Notes: generated by a model from the sequence alone, not told the origin. A stretch of 64,000 nucleotides of DNA from Alistipes sp. (GCA_017403125.1 JAFQOR010000030.1:22420-86419); one strand, 5' to 3'. Positions 1 through 9,482 are shown, counted from the stretch's first letter. Numbers and translations are program-made.

Positions 1-898
1 AGATGATACGCACGTTGCCGGCAACCTTGCCTATGATAGACTCTACGGCAGCACCGGCGATGATGCGCTTGTAGCAAGGCTTCTGCGCCTCGCTACCGGC
101 TACTGCGATAATCTTGGTCATGTCGAGCTTACCGCCCATAACCAAACGACCAATGAGTGCTACATCCTGAATTGCTACGGTCCACACGATATCACCCTTT
201 GCAATGCGGTCGATATGGTGAATCTGGATACCCACATTACCTGCGGGGTGCTTGCCCTCAAAGGTACGATACTCCACGCCCTTAATCTCCTTCATGTAGC
301 CCTCATCGCCCTTACGAGCCGAGAGGTGCACTTTGCCATCGGTCAGACGCGCAAGCACCGCAAAACCCATCTCGATAGCTGCGCGCTCCTCCTTCAACAC
401 AAAGTTGTAGTCGGGAGCCAACGGCGCAGAGTCGAATGCCGACACGAAGATAGCCTTGGGTTTGAGTTCGGGGTTAGCGATAACGCCGTAAGGACGCTCC
501 ACGATACGGGTCCACAAGCCCGACTGGAGCAACATCTCGACAATCTCGGAACGCTCTGCCTTCTGGGGATTAACCACGGGCAACTCCTTGTAAACCTGCT
601 GTTGATCGGGCTCTATGGCAACATTCAGAAGCTTGCGCTTCTCGCCACGGTTGATAGCCGACACCACACCACTCACGGGCGAGGTAAAGAGGATACGCGG
701 GTTGTTCTTATCGAAGAACAGGGCGCTACCAGCCTCAACCTTATCACCAACCTTAACCAACAGCTTGGGAGTAACGTTCTCGTAATCCAGCGGACTTACA
801 GCATAAGACTTTGCCATGGGCGCCTGCTCCACAACAGCCTCTGCTGCACCAACCAACTGAATGTCGAGACCTTTACGTAATTTAATGTTTTTCGACAT
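1..898 (-). CDS. nqrA: Na+-translocating NADH:quinone reductase subunit A, 5' part (cut by window edge)
   Basis: NqrA is a peripheral subunit of the sodium-pumping NADH:quinone reductase, which passes electrons from NADH to (mena)quinone at the inner membrane and exports Na+. I translated the leftward frame from the ATG at 898: it starts MSKNIKLRKGLDI and continues without a stop to the window edge, about 299 of the usual ~450 residues. The N-terminal barrel-sandwich-like segment (KVGDKVEAGSALFFDKN, then FTSPVSGVVSAINRGEKR) is typical of NqrA. The remaining nqrB-F genes would lie to the left, outside the window. No clear TAnnTTTG promoter was found in front of it on this strand, so its transcription start is unknown. 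The family call is secure; the full extent is not visible. Confidence 0.93.
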   Translation of the reverse strand, partial: MSKNIKLRKGLDIQLVGAAEAVVEQAPMAKSYAVSPLDYENVTPKLLVKVGDKVEAGSALFFDKNNPRILFTSPVSGVVSAINRGEKRKLLNVAIEPDQQQVYKELPVVNPQKAERSEIVEMLLQSGLWTRIVERPYGVIANPELKPKAIFVSAFDSAPLAPDYNFVLKEERAAIEMGFAVLARLTDGKVHLSARKGDEGYMKEIKGVEYRTFEGKHPAGNVGIQIHHIDRIAKGDIVWTVAIQDVALIGRLVMGGKLDMTKIIAVAGSEAQKPCYKRIIAGAAVESIIGKVAGNVRII

Positions 899-1274
899 AA
901 AAACTGTTTGTTAGATTAAATTGAATTTAGTTATATTGTTTGTCTTTGTATCTACTGTAAGTAGCTATTATACCTCTTAATACGTAAAAATGCGTACGAA
1001 GGTACGCCTTTTTTTTGAAACAACCAATCTTTATTGGGTTATATTTCTCATTTTAGGCAATAATTTCGCGATTTTCTTTTGCCGACACCCAGGCTATACG
1101 CAAGGCATAGCCTTGTAGCCACAGCTGGTCGTAATAAAACAATGGATAGCCAGGCGTGTTCGGACACGCCTGGCTATCCATTATCGTTTGGCAGCGGGCT
1201 CGCGCCCACTTCGGCTATATGCAAACTAAAAAACGCTTGCTCCGCCGCTATTAACTATCGCTCTCGCAATCGCA
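899..1274. other. Intergenic region with two smaller hairpins
   Basis: Apart from the strong terminator at 1141-1182 the gap has a 6-bp hairpin (about 992-1007, GCGTAC/GTACGC) followed by a T8 run on the + strand, and a 7-bp AGGCTAT/ATAGCCT hairpin near 1090-1115. A short + strand reading frame here has no start context, no family resemblance and runs into the terminator and the coding strand of the neighbour, so I call no gene. Confidence 0.4.
1128..1182 (-). terminator. Perfect 19-bp inverted repeat, terminator of the leftward lipoprotein gene
   Basis: Arms at 1141-1159 and 1164-1182 are perfectly complementary around a four-base loop. Read leftward the stem is followed by a T-rich run (GTTTTATTAC). 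It lies about 90 bases past the stop of the lipoprotein gene that ends at 1275. Rho-independent termination is inferred from structure. Confidence 0.7.
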
Positions 1275-2270
1275 CTATGCCTTGCGTTTTAGAACCATAC
1301 GAATGTTCATCCCCATGTTGCTATAATCCAGCACAACATAGTCGTCATTATATCCCGACACGATATACTCCGCATTATACTCATCGCCCGTCAGCGTCAA
1401 TGAGCTGTTAGCAACATCGTAGGTCCACGTGAAATCCTTGACAGAAGACTCGCTTCCGAGTATCTCGGATTGAACGTTGCGCACACCCTCACCCTCGGCC
1501 TCAAACAGATATTGTGCTTTGGCTCCACCTTCGCCATAAGCCTCGCCCATAAGCAGATACGGCTCACCAACAACTCGTTGCCACTCATCATCATACTCCA
1601 ACTCCGAATCGATAGTCCATGTTCCGGGCAGAGCCTCCGCAAAACTCTCCTTATCGAAGTCTCGGCACGCCGCCATCAATATCTCTGCAACGCAGTTCGC
1701 CTCATCGATACGCAACTTCGACATCGACGCCGGAATCAGCGAAGCACGCAGCGCCTCACCGCCATCTACCACCCACTCCAAGACTATCGCATTTGGGCTC
1801 AACGACAACAACTTACACTCCAAATCGACAGCGTTGTTATCATCGAACTGCGGGACGTACAACGCAAGCACCAACCCACGGGGCTCGTAGCTCCACTCGC
1901 CACGCTGCTCGACAATGCGGCCATCCGCCTCGCCTAAATCGTAACACACAATTTGCGAGTTGGCTCCAAACTGAACTATCGGACCTTGTGGCTCTTCGCC
2001 GCCTATGTCTGCAAAGTTGCGATAGACGGTCACAACCTGCGAAAAATCGGCATTATAGCCCAAAACTGCATCCACCTGCCAATAGCCCGTGGTGCCACCA
2101 ATCTGCTGGGCAACAGTGGTTATGTCATACTCCACACCCTGCTCGATAAGCTGCTGCATTGCAGCAAATTGCGCGCTATAATCTTCGCCATTAACTCTCT
2201 CCTTGGTCTGCTTCTCGCACGATGCAAACATAAGAGCAACTGCCACCGTAAATAAAAGTTTTGTTCTCAT
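1275..2270 (-). CDS. Hypothetical secreted lipoprotein
   Basis: I do not recognise a named family. The protein (331 aa from the ATG at 2270) starts with a signal peptide ending in a lipobox (LMFASCEKQ), so it should be a lipid-anchored envelope protein. The C-terminal half has the look of a Bacteroidales lipocalin-like or META-like domain: it contains a GTWTIDSELEY segment and then alternating beta strands ending in VLKRKA. The longer frame to 2354 was rejected because it would bury the signal peptide, and a good promoter sits inside that extension at 2303-2333. It appears to be a single-gene unit with its own terminator. The function is unknown. Confidence 0.75.
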   Translation of the reverse strand: MRTKLLFTVAVALMFASCEKQTKERVNGEDYSAQFAAMQQLIEQGVEYDITTVAQQIGGTTGYWQVDAVLGYNADFSQVVTVYRNFADIGGEEPQGPIVQFGANSQIVCYDLGEADGRIVEQRGEWSYEPRGLVLALYVPQFDDNNAVDLECKLLSLSPNAIVLEWVVDGGEALRASLIPASMSKLRIDEANCVAEILMAACRDFDKESFAEALPGTWTIDSELEYDDEWQRVVGEPYLLMGEAYGEGGAKAQYLFEAEGEGVRNVQSEILGSESSVKDFTWTYDVANSSLTLTGDEYNAEYIVSGYNDDYVVLDYSNMGMNIRMVLKRKA

Positions 2271-2302
2271 AACTACTACACTATTTGAATAACTCCTTGT
2301 TG

Positions 2303-2333
2303 CAAATATAACACACAAATCCGAAAATACAAA
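2303..2333 (-). promoter_or_regulatory. Bacteroidetes promoter of the lipoprotein gene
   Basis: Read leftward: TTTG (2333-2330), 19 bases, TATATTTG (2310-2303). This fits the Bacteroidetes consensus and puts the transcript start about 28 bases before the ATG at 2270. Confidence 0.7.
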
Positions 2334-2524
2334 AAAAACGCTTATAAATAGCAAAAAAGTTTTGCCACAAAGAGGGCAATTTTCATAGAATACCTCCTCT
2401 TACCCGCAACCTCACGCTCTTGGCAAGGAGAGAGGACCCGACCTGACAAACCCACAACAGTCTAAAACGGGCTCCATTCCAAAAAAAAATCTATTGGGAG
2501 CAATATTCTATGAATAAAATTCGC

Positions 2525-2532
2525 TAATTTTG
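2525..2532 (+). promoter_or_regulatory. -7 element TAATTTTG before the TatD-like gene
   Basis: TAATTTTG ends 16 bases before the ATG at 2549, giving a very short 5' leader. No clear -33 TTTG was seen at the expected distance. Confidence 0.45.
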
Positions 2533-2548
2533 TAGGCGAGCAAGAGCT

Positions 2549-3127
2549 ATGAAGAGTTACTATATCGACATACATACGCACCACCGACGTACCGACATCG
2601 TAACACCCTCGCAGTGTGGCGTGCACCCGTGGGATGCCGAGACGGAGGATGCAAGCTGCGACTTGTCGCAGTGCGACATGGTAGGCGAAATTGGCTTGGA
2701 CTATGCGTGCGGCGTTTCGCGAGAGGCACAGACGCGGATGTTTCGCACACAGCTTGCCGAGGCCGAACGGCTGCAAAAACCCGTAGTATTGCACGTCGTG
2801 CGCAGCTTCGAAGATGTGATGCGCATACTCAATGACTACACCCTGCGAGGCGTTGTATTTCATGGATTTATAGGCTCAACACAGCAGGCTGTCCGCTGCT
2901 TCGACAGGGGTTACTACCTATCGTTTGGCGAGCGTTCGTTGCGCTCTACCAAGAGTTGCAACGTAGTGAAAAGCATGCCACACGAGTGGCTCTTTTGCGA
3001 AACCGACGACAAGCCCGACACTCCCATAGAGGAGATATATCGTCGCGTAGCAGAGTTGCGACGTACATCTGTCGAAGAGCTGCGACAGCAGATTAAGAAA
3101 AACTACGAAAAACTAATGCATCTATGA
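2549..3127 (+). CDS. Compact TatD-family metal-dependent hydrolase
   Basis: TatD proteins are TIM-barrel metallohydrolases with DNase activity in characterised members. At 192 aa this is shorter than the usual ~260, yet the metal-ligand landmarks are visible in order: an N-terminal DIHTH pair, the Glu of GEIGLDY, the His of VVLHVV, the His of VFHGF and the Asp of CETDDK. The missing length is mainly between the first His pair and GEIGLD. The stop overlaps the start of tcdA by four bases (ATGA), so the two are translationally coupled. Compact TatD versions like this are common next to tcdA in Bacteroidales. The substrate is not deducible. Confidence 0.85.
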   Translation: MKSYYIDIHTHHRRTDIVTPSQCGVHPWDAETEDASCDLSQCDMVGEIGLDYACGVSREAQTRMFRTQLAEAERLQKPVVLHVVRSFEDVMRILNDYTLRGVVFHGFIGSTQQAVRCFDRGYYLSFGERSLRSTKSCNVVKSMPHEWLFCETDDKPDTPIEEIYRRVAELRRTSVEELRQQIKKNYEKLMHL

Positions 3128-3867
3128 TAGATAACTGGTTAGAACGCACAGAGTTGCTTATTGGCACCGAGAAGCTTGACCGACTGCGCAAGGCACACGT
3201 TCTGGTGGTGGGCATAGGAGGCGTGGGAGCCTATGCCGCCGAGATGATAGCCCGTTCGGGCGTAGGTCACCTTACGATTGCCGATGCCGACGTGGTGAGC
3301 GCGAGCAATATCAACCGCCAATTAGTTGCCCTGCACTCGACAATAGGTCGATCGAAGTGCGATATTATGGCGGAGCGCCTGCGCGACATAAACCCCGAAA
3401 TAGAGCTGACAGTAGTAAATCGCTTCATAAAGGATAGCGAGACCGATGCGCTGCTCGACAGCGCGAAGTTCGACTACGTGGTCGATGCCATCGATACCCT
3501 CTCACCCAAGCTCGCCCTGATACACGGAGCTCTGGAACGCGGCATACCTTTGGTGAGCTCGATGGGCGCAGGAGCCAAGACCGACCCAACACTTATGGAG
3601 ATTAAGGATATATCCAAAACACACCACTGTCCGTTGGCGCACATGCTACGCAAAAGGTTGCATAAGATAGGCATTAAGCGAGGCTTCTGGGCAGTCTTCT
3701 CGCCAGAGCCTGTGCGGGAGGGCGCGATGATTCTGTGTGAGGAGCAAAACAAGAAGTCGAACGTGGGCACAATATCCTACATCCCCGCTCTGTTCGGCAT
3801 TGGTTGTGCCTCGGTAGTCATCCGCGACTTAATTGGAGAGTGGCAGACGGAGCCGATAAAAGAGTAG
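3124..3867 (+). CDS. tcdA: tRNA threonylcarbamoyladenosine dehydratase
   Basis: TcdA is an ATP-dependent member of the ThiF/MoeB/HesA E1-like family that cyclises t6A37 of ANN-decoding tRNAs to ct6A. The 247-aa protein has the nucleotide-binding glycine loop GIGGVGAYAAE near residue 30, then the acidic DADVVSASNINRQ segment that binds ATP in this family, and VDAIDTLSPK further on. It lacks a ubiquitin-like partner or rhodanese domain, which fits TcdA rather than ThiF or MoeB. It overlaps the TatD-like gene by four bases. The assignment within the E1-like family is by overall pattern and length. Confidence 0.88.
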   Translation: MIDNWLERTELLIGTEKLDRLRKAHVLVVGIGGVGAYAAEMIARSGVGHLTIADADVVSASNINRQLVALHSTIGRSKCDIMAERLRDINPEIELTVVNRFIKDSETDALLDSAKFDYVVDAIDTLSPKLALIHGALERGIPLVSSMGAGAKTDPTLMEIKDISKTHHCPLAHMLRKRLHKIGIKRGFWAVFSPEPVREGAMILCEEQNKKSNVGTISYIPALFGIGCASVVIRDLIGEWQTEPIKE

Positions 3868-3934
3868 TATGCACGCCACTATAAAGCATCATTACAACAA
3901 GTTGAAAAAAGCAAAAAAATAAACACTAACAGAT

Positions 3935-4879
3935 ATGAAGAAAATAGTTTTTTTGGACGAGTACAGCATCGCAGGATGCGATATGTCGAGCGTTAAGTCG
4001 CAGGGCGACTACGTAGCATACGAAAACACACGCAAAGAGGATGTCGTAGAGCGCCTTAAAGGAGCAGATATAGCCATCACCAACAAGGTTTTGATTGATG
4101 GCGAAACCATGCACCAACTCCCCGACCTCAAACTCATTTGCGTAGCTGCAACAGGCATGAACAATGTGGACCTGAACGCCGCAGCCGAACTCGGCATCGA
4201 GGTACGCAATGCCGTGGGTTACTCGACGACGTCGGTGGCAGAGACCACTCTCGCCTCGGCACTCGCCTTGGCGCGTAACATCGTCTATTTCGACCAATAC
4301 TTCCACGACGGTAGATATGCAGCAGCCGACCGCGCCTTCTGCTATGACCGCACTACATCGGAGATACGCGGCAAGAGGTGGGGCATCGTCGGCTTGGGCA
4401 ACATCGGACGAGAAGTTGCGCGCCTTGCCACAGCCTTCGGATGCGAGGTTGCCTACTTCTCGACATCGGGCGTAAAACGCGAAGAGGGGTACCCCTCGAT
4501 GGAGCTTAACGAGCTCTTGCAGTGGAGCGACATCGTATCGGTGCACTCGCCGCTAAACGAGCGTACACGTGGACTTATAGGCAACAACGAGCTGAAACTA
4601 ATGAAGCCTACATCGTTCATTATCAACGTAGCACGCGGTGGCATCATTGACGAAACAGCTTTGGCAGAGGCTCTCAACAACGGCGTTACCGCAGCAGCAG
4701 CTCTCGACGTATTCTCGGTTGAGCCGTTGCGCGAATCGGCACTATACGACGTCAAGGACAGATACCGACTATTAGCATCACCCCACAACGCATGGTCGGC
4801 AGTAGAGGCGATAGACCGCCTCATAGAGTGCGTAGCCGAGAACATCAGAGTGTGGAGGGCTAAACAACAAAATAGTTAG
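3935..4879 (+). CDS. D-2-hydroxyacid dehydrogenase (glycerate dehydrogenase/hydroxypyruvate reductase type)
   Basis: This is an NAD(P)-dependent oxidoreductase of the D-isomer-specific 2-hydroxyacid dehydrogenase family, 314 aa. The Rossmann motif GIVGLGNIG lies near residue 152. The family signature INVARGGIIDE carries the substrate-binding Arg, DVFSVEP carries the Glu, and LASPHNAW carries the catalytic His. Small-acid reduction (glycerate/hydroxypyruvate) is the usual reading for Bacteroidales homologues of this length, but the substrate cannot be fixed from sequence. A 67-base gap separates it from tcdA. Confidence 0.85.
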   Translation: MKKIVFLDEYSIAGCDMSSVKSQGDYVAYENTRKEDVVERLKGADIAITNKVLIDGETMHQLPDLKLICVAATGMNNVDLNAAAELGIEVRNAVGYSTTSVAETTLASALALARNIVYFDQYFHDGRYAAADRAFCYDRTTSEIRGKRWGIVGLGNIGREVARLATAFGCEVAYFSTSGVKREEGYPSMELNELLQWSDIVSVHSPLNERTRGLIGNNELKLMKPTSFIINVARGGIIDETALAEALNNGVTAAAALDVFSVEPLRESALYDVKDRYRLLASPHNAWSAVEAIDRLIECVAENIRVWRAKQQNS

Positions 4880-4910
4880 GTAGGCTGCACGAAAGTTAGC
4901 GAATATTTGC

Positions 4911-4918
4911 TATTTTTG
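4911..4918 (+). promoter_or_regulatory. -7 element TATTTTTG before lnt
   Basis: TATTTTTG lies about 40 bases upstream of the lnt ATG. The -33 position is weak. Confidence 0.45.
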
Positions 4919-4958
4919 TGCTCCAAAAGGAGTATAGTTACACAACATAGCTTCCCCG

Positions 4959-6539
4959 ATGCAGGTAACAACAACAAAGCGCAGACTACTTATGGTGCTA
5001 CTATCGGTAGCACTACTCTCGGCAGGATGGCTCGGATTATCGGGCATAACACTACTCTTTGCCTTGATTCCGCTTATGGCAATAAGCGAGGGCTACACCG
5101 ACTCGCGTCGTGACTGGTGGCGCATGTGCGGGTGGGCATCACTTACATTTATTCTTTGGAGTGCTGCCACGATATGGTGGGTATGGATTGCCAGCCCATT
5201 TGGGCCAATCACAGCGGGCATAGTAGGGTCGTTCTGGAATTTAGTCGCCTTCATGGCATACCACTATGTATCGAAGCGCGCACCGCGAGCCTTGGCATAT
5301 ACGCTGTTTGTGGCACTTTGGATTACCACCGAGTATCTCTATAACTCTGCCGAGGTCATGACCTTCCCATGGCTACTTCTCGGACACGGCTTCTCGAACG
5401 ATATTTGGGCTGTGCAGTGGTACGAATATACCGGCATCTTCGGAGGCACACTCTGGGCACTATGTTCGAACGTAGCCATCTTCGAGGCGCTACGCGTGCG
5501 TAGCAAGGGTAGTCGCGTGCGTGCCGCCCTCATAGCACTTCTACCCATACTTATATCGATTGTCATACTCCTAACCTACAACGACAAGAGCGAGAGATGT
5601 GTCGTATCGGTCATACAACCCAACGTACCATGCTACGAGGAGGAGCGTGCGGCAGCCAACATGGAGGACCCCACGGAGAGCCTTATGGAACTTGTGGCAC
5701 AGATTCCTAACGAGGCTACATGCGTACTTCTACCCGAGTCGGCACTCGCCTACCTGCCACAAATAGGGAGTTTCGACGAGTCAAGCACACGATACGTAGC
5801 CCCCATACTTCGTAAGATTACGGCGTTGGCTCCCTCCGATACGGAGTTTATCGTAGGAGCCTCAACACAATGCACCTATGGCAATATAGCTGCGACCGAG
5901 ACCGCACACCACGACCCAGGCATAGGCTACTACGACCGATTCAACTCGGCACTTTTGGTAGATAACGATGGCAATATCAATGATATATATCATAAAGGCA
6001 AGCTCGTTATCGGCGTCGAGGCTATGCCCTCGTTTGTGAGTTCGTTTGTCGATTTGGGTGGCATCACCGGACAGCTCGGCTGGGGACGCGAGCCGAAGAT
6101 TTTTGACGTTGGAGAGATGAAAATTGGTCCCGCCATATGCTACGAGGGGCTCTATGGCGAACACTTTGCCGGCTTTGTCAAGAGGGGCGCCGAGGTTATG
6201 GGCGTCATCTCCAACGACGGTTGGTGGGGTGATACACCGGGGCATAAACGACTCTTCGATTTCTGCCGTTTGCGCGCCATCGAGACACGTCGCGCCATAG
6301 CGCGCAGCGCCAACACCGGAATCTCGGGCTTCATATCTCCGACAGGCAGCTACATTGGCAAGCGTTTGGAGTGGGACGAGCGTGGCATTCTCACCGCCTC
6401 GCTACCGCTGAACAACGAGCTTACGACATATACCATATATGGCGATTGGATAGCGCGCATAGCTCGTTTAGTGGCGCTACTGACACTACTCTACTACGTG
6501 GCATACCGCGTACGACGTCGCAACCATCTTGTTGAGTAG
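4959..6539 (+). CDS. lnt: Apolipoprotein N-acyltransferase
   Basis: Lnt performs the last step of lipoprotein maturation, acylating the N-terminal cysteine at the inner membrane. The 526-aa protein has about six hydrophobic segments in the first 220 residues, a periplasmic nitrilase (C-N hydrolase) domain and one C-terminal membrane segment. The catalytic triad can be placed: Glu about residue 260 in LLPESAL, Lys about 348 in HKGKL, and Cys about 394 in AICYEG. The many predicted lipoproteins in this window would be its substrates. The length is normal and nothing appears missing. Confidence 0.93.
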   Translation: MQVTTTKRRLLMVLLSVALLSAGWLGLSGITLLFALIPLMAISEGYTDSRRDWWRMCGWASLTFILWSAATIWWVWIASPFGPITAGIVGSFWNLVAFMAYHYVSKRAPRALAYTLFVALWITTEYLYNSAEVMTFPWLLLGHGFSNDIWAVQWYEYTGIFGGTLWALCSNVAIFEALRVRSKGSRVRAALIALLPILISIVILLTYNDKSERCVVSVIQPNVPCYEEERAAANMEDPTESLMELVAQIPNEATCVLLPESALAYLPQIGSFDESSTRYVAPILRKITALAPSDTEFIVGASTQCTYGNIAATETAHHDPGIGYYDRFNSALLVDNDGNINDIYHKGKLVIGVEAMPSFVSSFVDLGGITGQLGWGREPKIFDVGEMKIGPAICYEGLYGEHFAGFVKRGAEVMGVISNDGWWGDTPGHKRLFDFCRLRAIETRRAIARSANTGISGFISPTGSYIGKRLEWDERGILTASLPLNNELTTYTIYGDWIARIARLVALLTLLYYVAYRVRRRNHLVE

Positions 6540-6608
6540 CCGCAGCCGCTGACATATTCGAAGCAGACATAGCATAAAACAAAGTATAAAACCCTCAACA
6601 CAAAAGTT

Positions 6609-7898
6609 ATGAACTACACACAGACACTCGAATTTCTATTTACTTCTATGCCGTCGTTCCAGAACGTTGGTGGCGACGCATATAAGCCGGGATTGGAGCG
6701 TATATCTTCATTCTGTCACCATTTGGGCAACCCCCAACGCAACTTCTACACGGTGCACATCGCCGGCACCAACGGCAAGGGGTCGGTATCGCACATGCTC
6801 GCCTCGATACTTCAACAGGCAGGCTACCGCACCGGTTTGTTCACCTCGCCACACCTTACCGATTTCCGTGAACGCATACGCGTCGATGGCGAAATGATAC
6901 CCAAACAGAAGGTTGTAAACTTCGTGGATAAGCACCAGCAGAAGATGCAGGAGTTGGACCTCTCGTTCTTTGAGATGACAGCTGCAATGGCATTCGACTA
7001 CTTCGACCAGAGCGATGTGGAGGTAGCAATCATCGAGACAGGGTTGGGCGGAAGACTCGATGCCACGAACATCATAACCCCCATACTTAGCGTCGTCACT
7101 AACATCGGTTTAGAGCACACCGAGTTCTTGGGCGACACCATCGAGAAGGTGGCTTTGGAGAAGGCGGGCATCATCAAAAAGAGTATTCCGGTAGTTATTG
7201 GCGAGGCATCAGAGCAATATAACGCTGTTTTTGAGCAGCGCGCTGCGGAGCTTAACTCAAAGGTAATATATGCCGAGAAGGAGTTCATACTTAACGATGT
7301 AGAGCACTTCGACAACTTCAACCAGCATTTCAGCATCGAGCGTACGCGCGACAATCGCAACTACGAACTCGACATCGACCTTTTGGGCAACTATCAGCGC
7401 CACAATATCATCACTGCATGCGCTGCTGCCGACTATCTTGCCGAGCAGACACCGCTCACAATTTCGCGCCGCGCCTTCCGCGAAGGTTTGGCTACGGTAG
7501 CCGCAAATACGGGATTGGCAGGTCGCTGGCAGGTTATAGCCCACGAGCCATATACGGTATGTGATACCGGACATAATGCTGCCGGTTTGAAGTATGTTGC
7601 CGCGCAGCTCGATACTTTGGAGTGCGACAGGCTATACTGCGTCATGGGCTTCTCACGCGATAAGGCGTTGGAAGAGATTTTGAATCTGCTTCCCAAACGC
7701 GCCCACTATATCTTTACTCGCGCCTCAATCGACCGCGCACGCGCCATCGAGGAGATTGCAGCTGTCGCCGAAAAGGTGGGGCTCGACTTCGAAACCGCAG
7801 CCACGGTAAAGGAGGCTGTTGAGCGTGCAAAGAGCCTTGCATTGCCCGCAGATGCCATATTTATCGGAGGCAGCAACTTCGTAATAGCCGAGATTTAG
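6609..7898 (+). CDS. folC: Bifunctional folylpolyglutamate synthase/dihydrofolate synthase
   Basis: FolC joins dihydropteroate or folate to glutamate using ATP, in the cytoplasm. At 429 aa it has the normal length. The P-loop GTNGKGSV is near residues 53-60, the TSPHL/RERIRVDG region follows, ETGLGGRLDATN and TNIGLEHTEFLG are intact, and GRWQV plus DTGHN mark the Mur-ligase C-terminal domain. It stands 70 bases after lnt and is followed by a hairpin terminator shared with the convergent yidD unit. A second folate gene, folB, lies elsewhere in the window (52.1 kb). Confidence 0.94.
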   Translation: MNYTQTLEFLFTSMPSFQNVGGDAYKPGLERISSFCHHLGNPQRNFYTVHIAGTNGKGSVSHMLASILQQAGYRTGLFTSPHLTDFRERIRVDGEMIPKQKVVNFVDKHQQKMQELDLSFFEMTAAMAFDYFDQSDVEVAIIETGLGGRLDATNIITPILSVVTNIGLEHTEFLGDTIEKVALEKAGIIKKSIPVVIGEASEQYNAVFEQRAAELNSKVIYAEKEFILNDVEHFDNFNQHFSIERTRDNRNYELDIDLLGNYQRHNIITACAAADYLAEQTPLTISRRAFREGLATVAANTGLAGRWQVIAHEPYTVCDTGHNAAGLKYVAAQLDTLECDRLYCVMGFSRDKALEEILNLLPKRAHYIFTRASIDRARAIEEIAAVAEKVGLDFETAATVKEAVERAKSLALPADAIFIGGSNFVIAEI

Positions 7899-7943
7899 TC
7901 GCGGCACAGCTATTAAGCGACTGCTACATAGATCTATATAATG

Positions 7944-7985
7944 CTATCCCCACCTCTACCAAGAAATTGGCAAGGGTGGGGATAG
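7944..7985. terminator. Bidirectional hairpin between folC and yidD
   Basis: An 11-bp perfect stem (7944-7954 with 7975-7985) sits between two convergent genes, 46 bases past the folC stop and 38 bases past the yidD stop. No long T-run follows on either side, so termination strength is uncertain. Confidence 0.6.
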
Positions 7986-8023
7986 ATATATTAGATGTAG
8001 GGGCTCGTCACCGTATCCACCAT

Positions 8024-8284
8024 TTAAGGGACAGGGTCGTAGCCCGATCCACCCCACGGATGACAACGGAGCAGACGTCGAATGGTTAAATATAATCCTT
8101 TGATAGGGCCATGCTTACGCAACGCCTCGATAGCATACTGCGAACATGTGGGCGTGAAGCGACAACTCGGCGGTTTGAGCGGCGAGATACATAGCTGATA
8201 GAAGCGTACGAGGAGTATAAACGGCAGGGCGATAAGGCGCTTAACGCCCCTCGACAATTTGTGCCAGAATCTTTCGGACTGCAT
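8024..8284 (-). CDS. yidD: Membrane protein insertion efficiency factor
   Basis: YidD is a small membrane-associated protein that helps YidC-dependent insertion. The 86-aa product shows the whole family pattern: an amphipathic/hydrophobic N-terminus ([13 protein letters not shown]), [11 protein letters not shown] with two conserved cysteines, and [14 protein letters not shown] at the end. It overlaps rnpA by 44 bases in another frame, an arrangement widespread in bacteria (rnpA-yidD). Confidence 0.95.
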   Translation of the reverse strand: MQSERFWHKLSRGVKRLIALPFILLVRFYQLCISPLKPPSCRFTPTCSQYAIEALRKHGPIKGLYLTIRRLLRCHPWGGSGYDPVP

Positions 8285-8621
8285 TAGCTATGGTTTTGTA
8301 GGGCAATGGCTCCTTGGATGAATAAATTAGCGCGACGTCGATGGCAATGCCCTCCTTCTTGGCATGTTCTACGACAACCTGCTTGGATAGACGATACGCC
8401 TCCTTGGTCCTGCGGCGTAGCAGGTTACGCCTTACAGCGCGCTTATGATAGCGCTTCGGCACAGAGAAAACAACCTCAACCGAGGGTTGATCACAACTCT
8501 CGGTAAAGGTCATATATCGAAATGGATAGACAAAGCCCGATGTCCCTTCGGCAAAGAGACGTCGTAACGCCGTGAGCGAATGTAGTCGCTCCGTCTTGGG
8601 AAGTGACGATGGCGTATTCAT
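8241..8621 (-). CDS. rnpA: Ribonuclease P protein component
   Basis: RnpA is the basic protein partner of RNase P RNA in tRNA 5' maturation. The 126-aa protein has [30 protein letters not shown] (the conserved RNR-type basic helix) and LIYSSKE. The rpmH gene often found before rnpA in other phyla is absent; instead hemD lies directly upstream with a 9-base gap, as in other Bacteroidales. Confidence 0.94.
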   Translation of the reverse strand: MNTPSSLPKTERLHSLTALRRLFAEGTSGFVYPFRYMTFTESCDQPSVEVVFSVPKRYHKRAVRRNLLRRRTKEAYRLSKQVVVEHAKKEGIAIDVALIYSSKEPLPYKTIANAVRKILAQIVEGR

Positions 8622-8630
8622 AGTATGGGG

Positions 8631-9482
8631 CTACTTCTTGGGAGTGCGTGTACGTGTCTTCTTCTGCAACTTGCTCTGCTGCACACGTATAAACTCCTCC
8701 TTGTCGGTATTCTCCTTAATCTGCGCATCCTCGACATCGCAACCCTCGGCGAGCTGACGACAATAGATATCGAGAGCCTTGACCATGGAGGGAGCCTCGG
8801 GCGACGGCGCCGACGCCTTGACATGCAAACCAGCATCGACAGCTGCACGCAGCGTAGCCTCGCCAAAGGTAGCTACAACGGGCAATTTATCGATGTCGAA
8901 GTTCTCGGTGAGCGCCTTGACATCCGACGGCGAATAGAGCGCTATGATATCGTAGTCCGCAGGATTGATATCATTCATATCTGCACTCACGGTACGAGCA
9001 AAGACCACGGGATCACACTTCAATTTAAGTTTCGTCAAGGTCTCGGGAAGCTCGGGTTTGAAGGGTTCGGTGAGGGCCAAGATAAACTTCTCGTCCTTAT
9101 GTTTAACGATGAGCTCGAGCAACGAGTTGAACGTGCCGTCGGCAAACGATATCTTACGCTTGCGATAGATGATATACTTCTGCAAGTAGAGGGCTACGGC
9201 CTCTGTATTACAGATATACTTCATTGTCTCGGGCACCGTGATACGTGCCTCCTCGCAGATGTGAAAGAAACTATCGATAGTCGTGCGCGATGAGAATATC
9301 ATGGTTGTATGATCCAGAATCTCTGTACGTTGCGCACGGAACTCTTTGAGCGTAACGCCCACGACACGAATCAAAGGCTTGTAATCGACATTGAGCTCGT
9401 ACTTCTGCGCGAACTCATAGAAGGGCGACTTCTCGATGACAGCCGGGCGGGGCTGTGACACCAAAATCTTACTCACTTTCAA
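8631..9482 (-). CDS. hemD: Uroporphyrinogen-III synthase (HemD family)
   Basis: HemD cyclises hydroxymethylbilane to uroporphyrinogen III. The 283-aa protein starts KILVSQPRP and contains IFSSRTTIDSFF and YSPSDVKAL, motifs of the two-lobed HemD fold. In Bacteroidales this gene is regularly found before rnpA. No ATG is available at the N-terminus: the frame opens with TTG at 9482 or GTG at 9476, and GTG (giving M-S-K-I-L) fits family N-termini slightly better. The C-terminus has a Lys/Arg-rich tail (KKTRTRTPKK) not needed for the fold. HemD sequences are very divergent, so the call rests partly on context. Confidence 0.82.
   Translation of the reverse strand: MKVSKILVSQPRPAVIEKSPFYEFAQKYELNVDYKPLIRVVGVTLKEFRAQRTEILDHTTMIFSSRTTIDSFFHICEEARITVPETMKYICNTEAVALYLQKYIIYRKRKISFADGTFNSLLELIVKHKDEKFILALTEPFKPELPETLTKLKLKCDPVVFARTVSADMNDINPADYDIIALYSPSDVKALTENFDIDKLPVVATFGEATLRAAVDAGLHVKASAPSPEAPSMVKALDIYCRQLAEGCDVEDAQIKENTDKEEFIRVQQSKLQKKTRTRTPKK

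Noticed and set aside
991-1016. Rho-independent terminator on the + strand before nqrA
   Set aside because: A 6-bp stem with T8 is present, but no + strand gene feeds into it, so a functional terminator there is doubtful.
1079-1411. Open frame of 110 codons on the + strand
   Set aside because: It crosses a perfect terminator hairpin and the coding strand of the lipoprotein gene, and its composition is unlike a protein.
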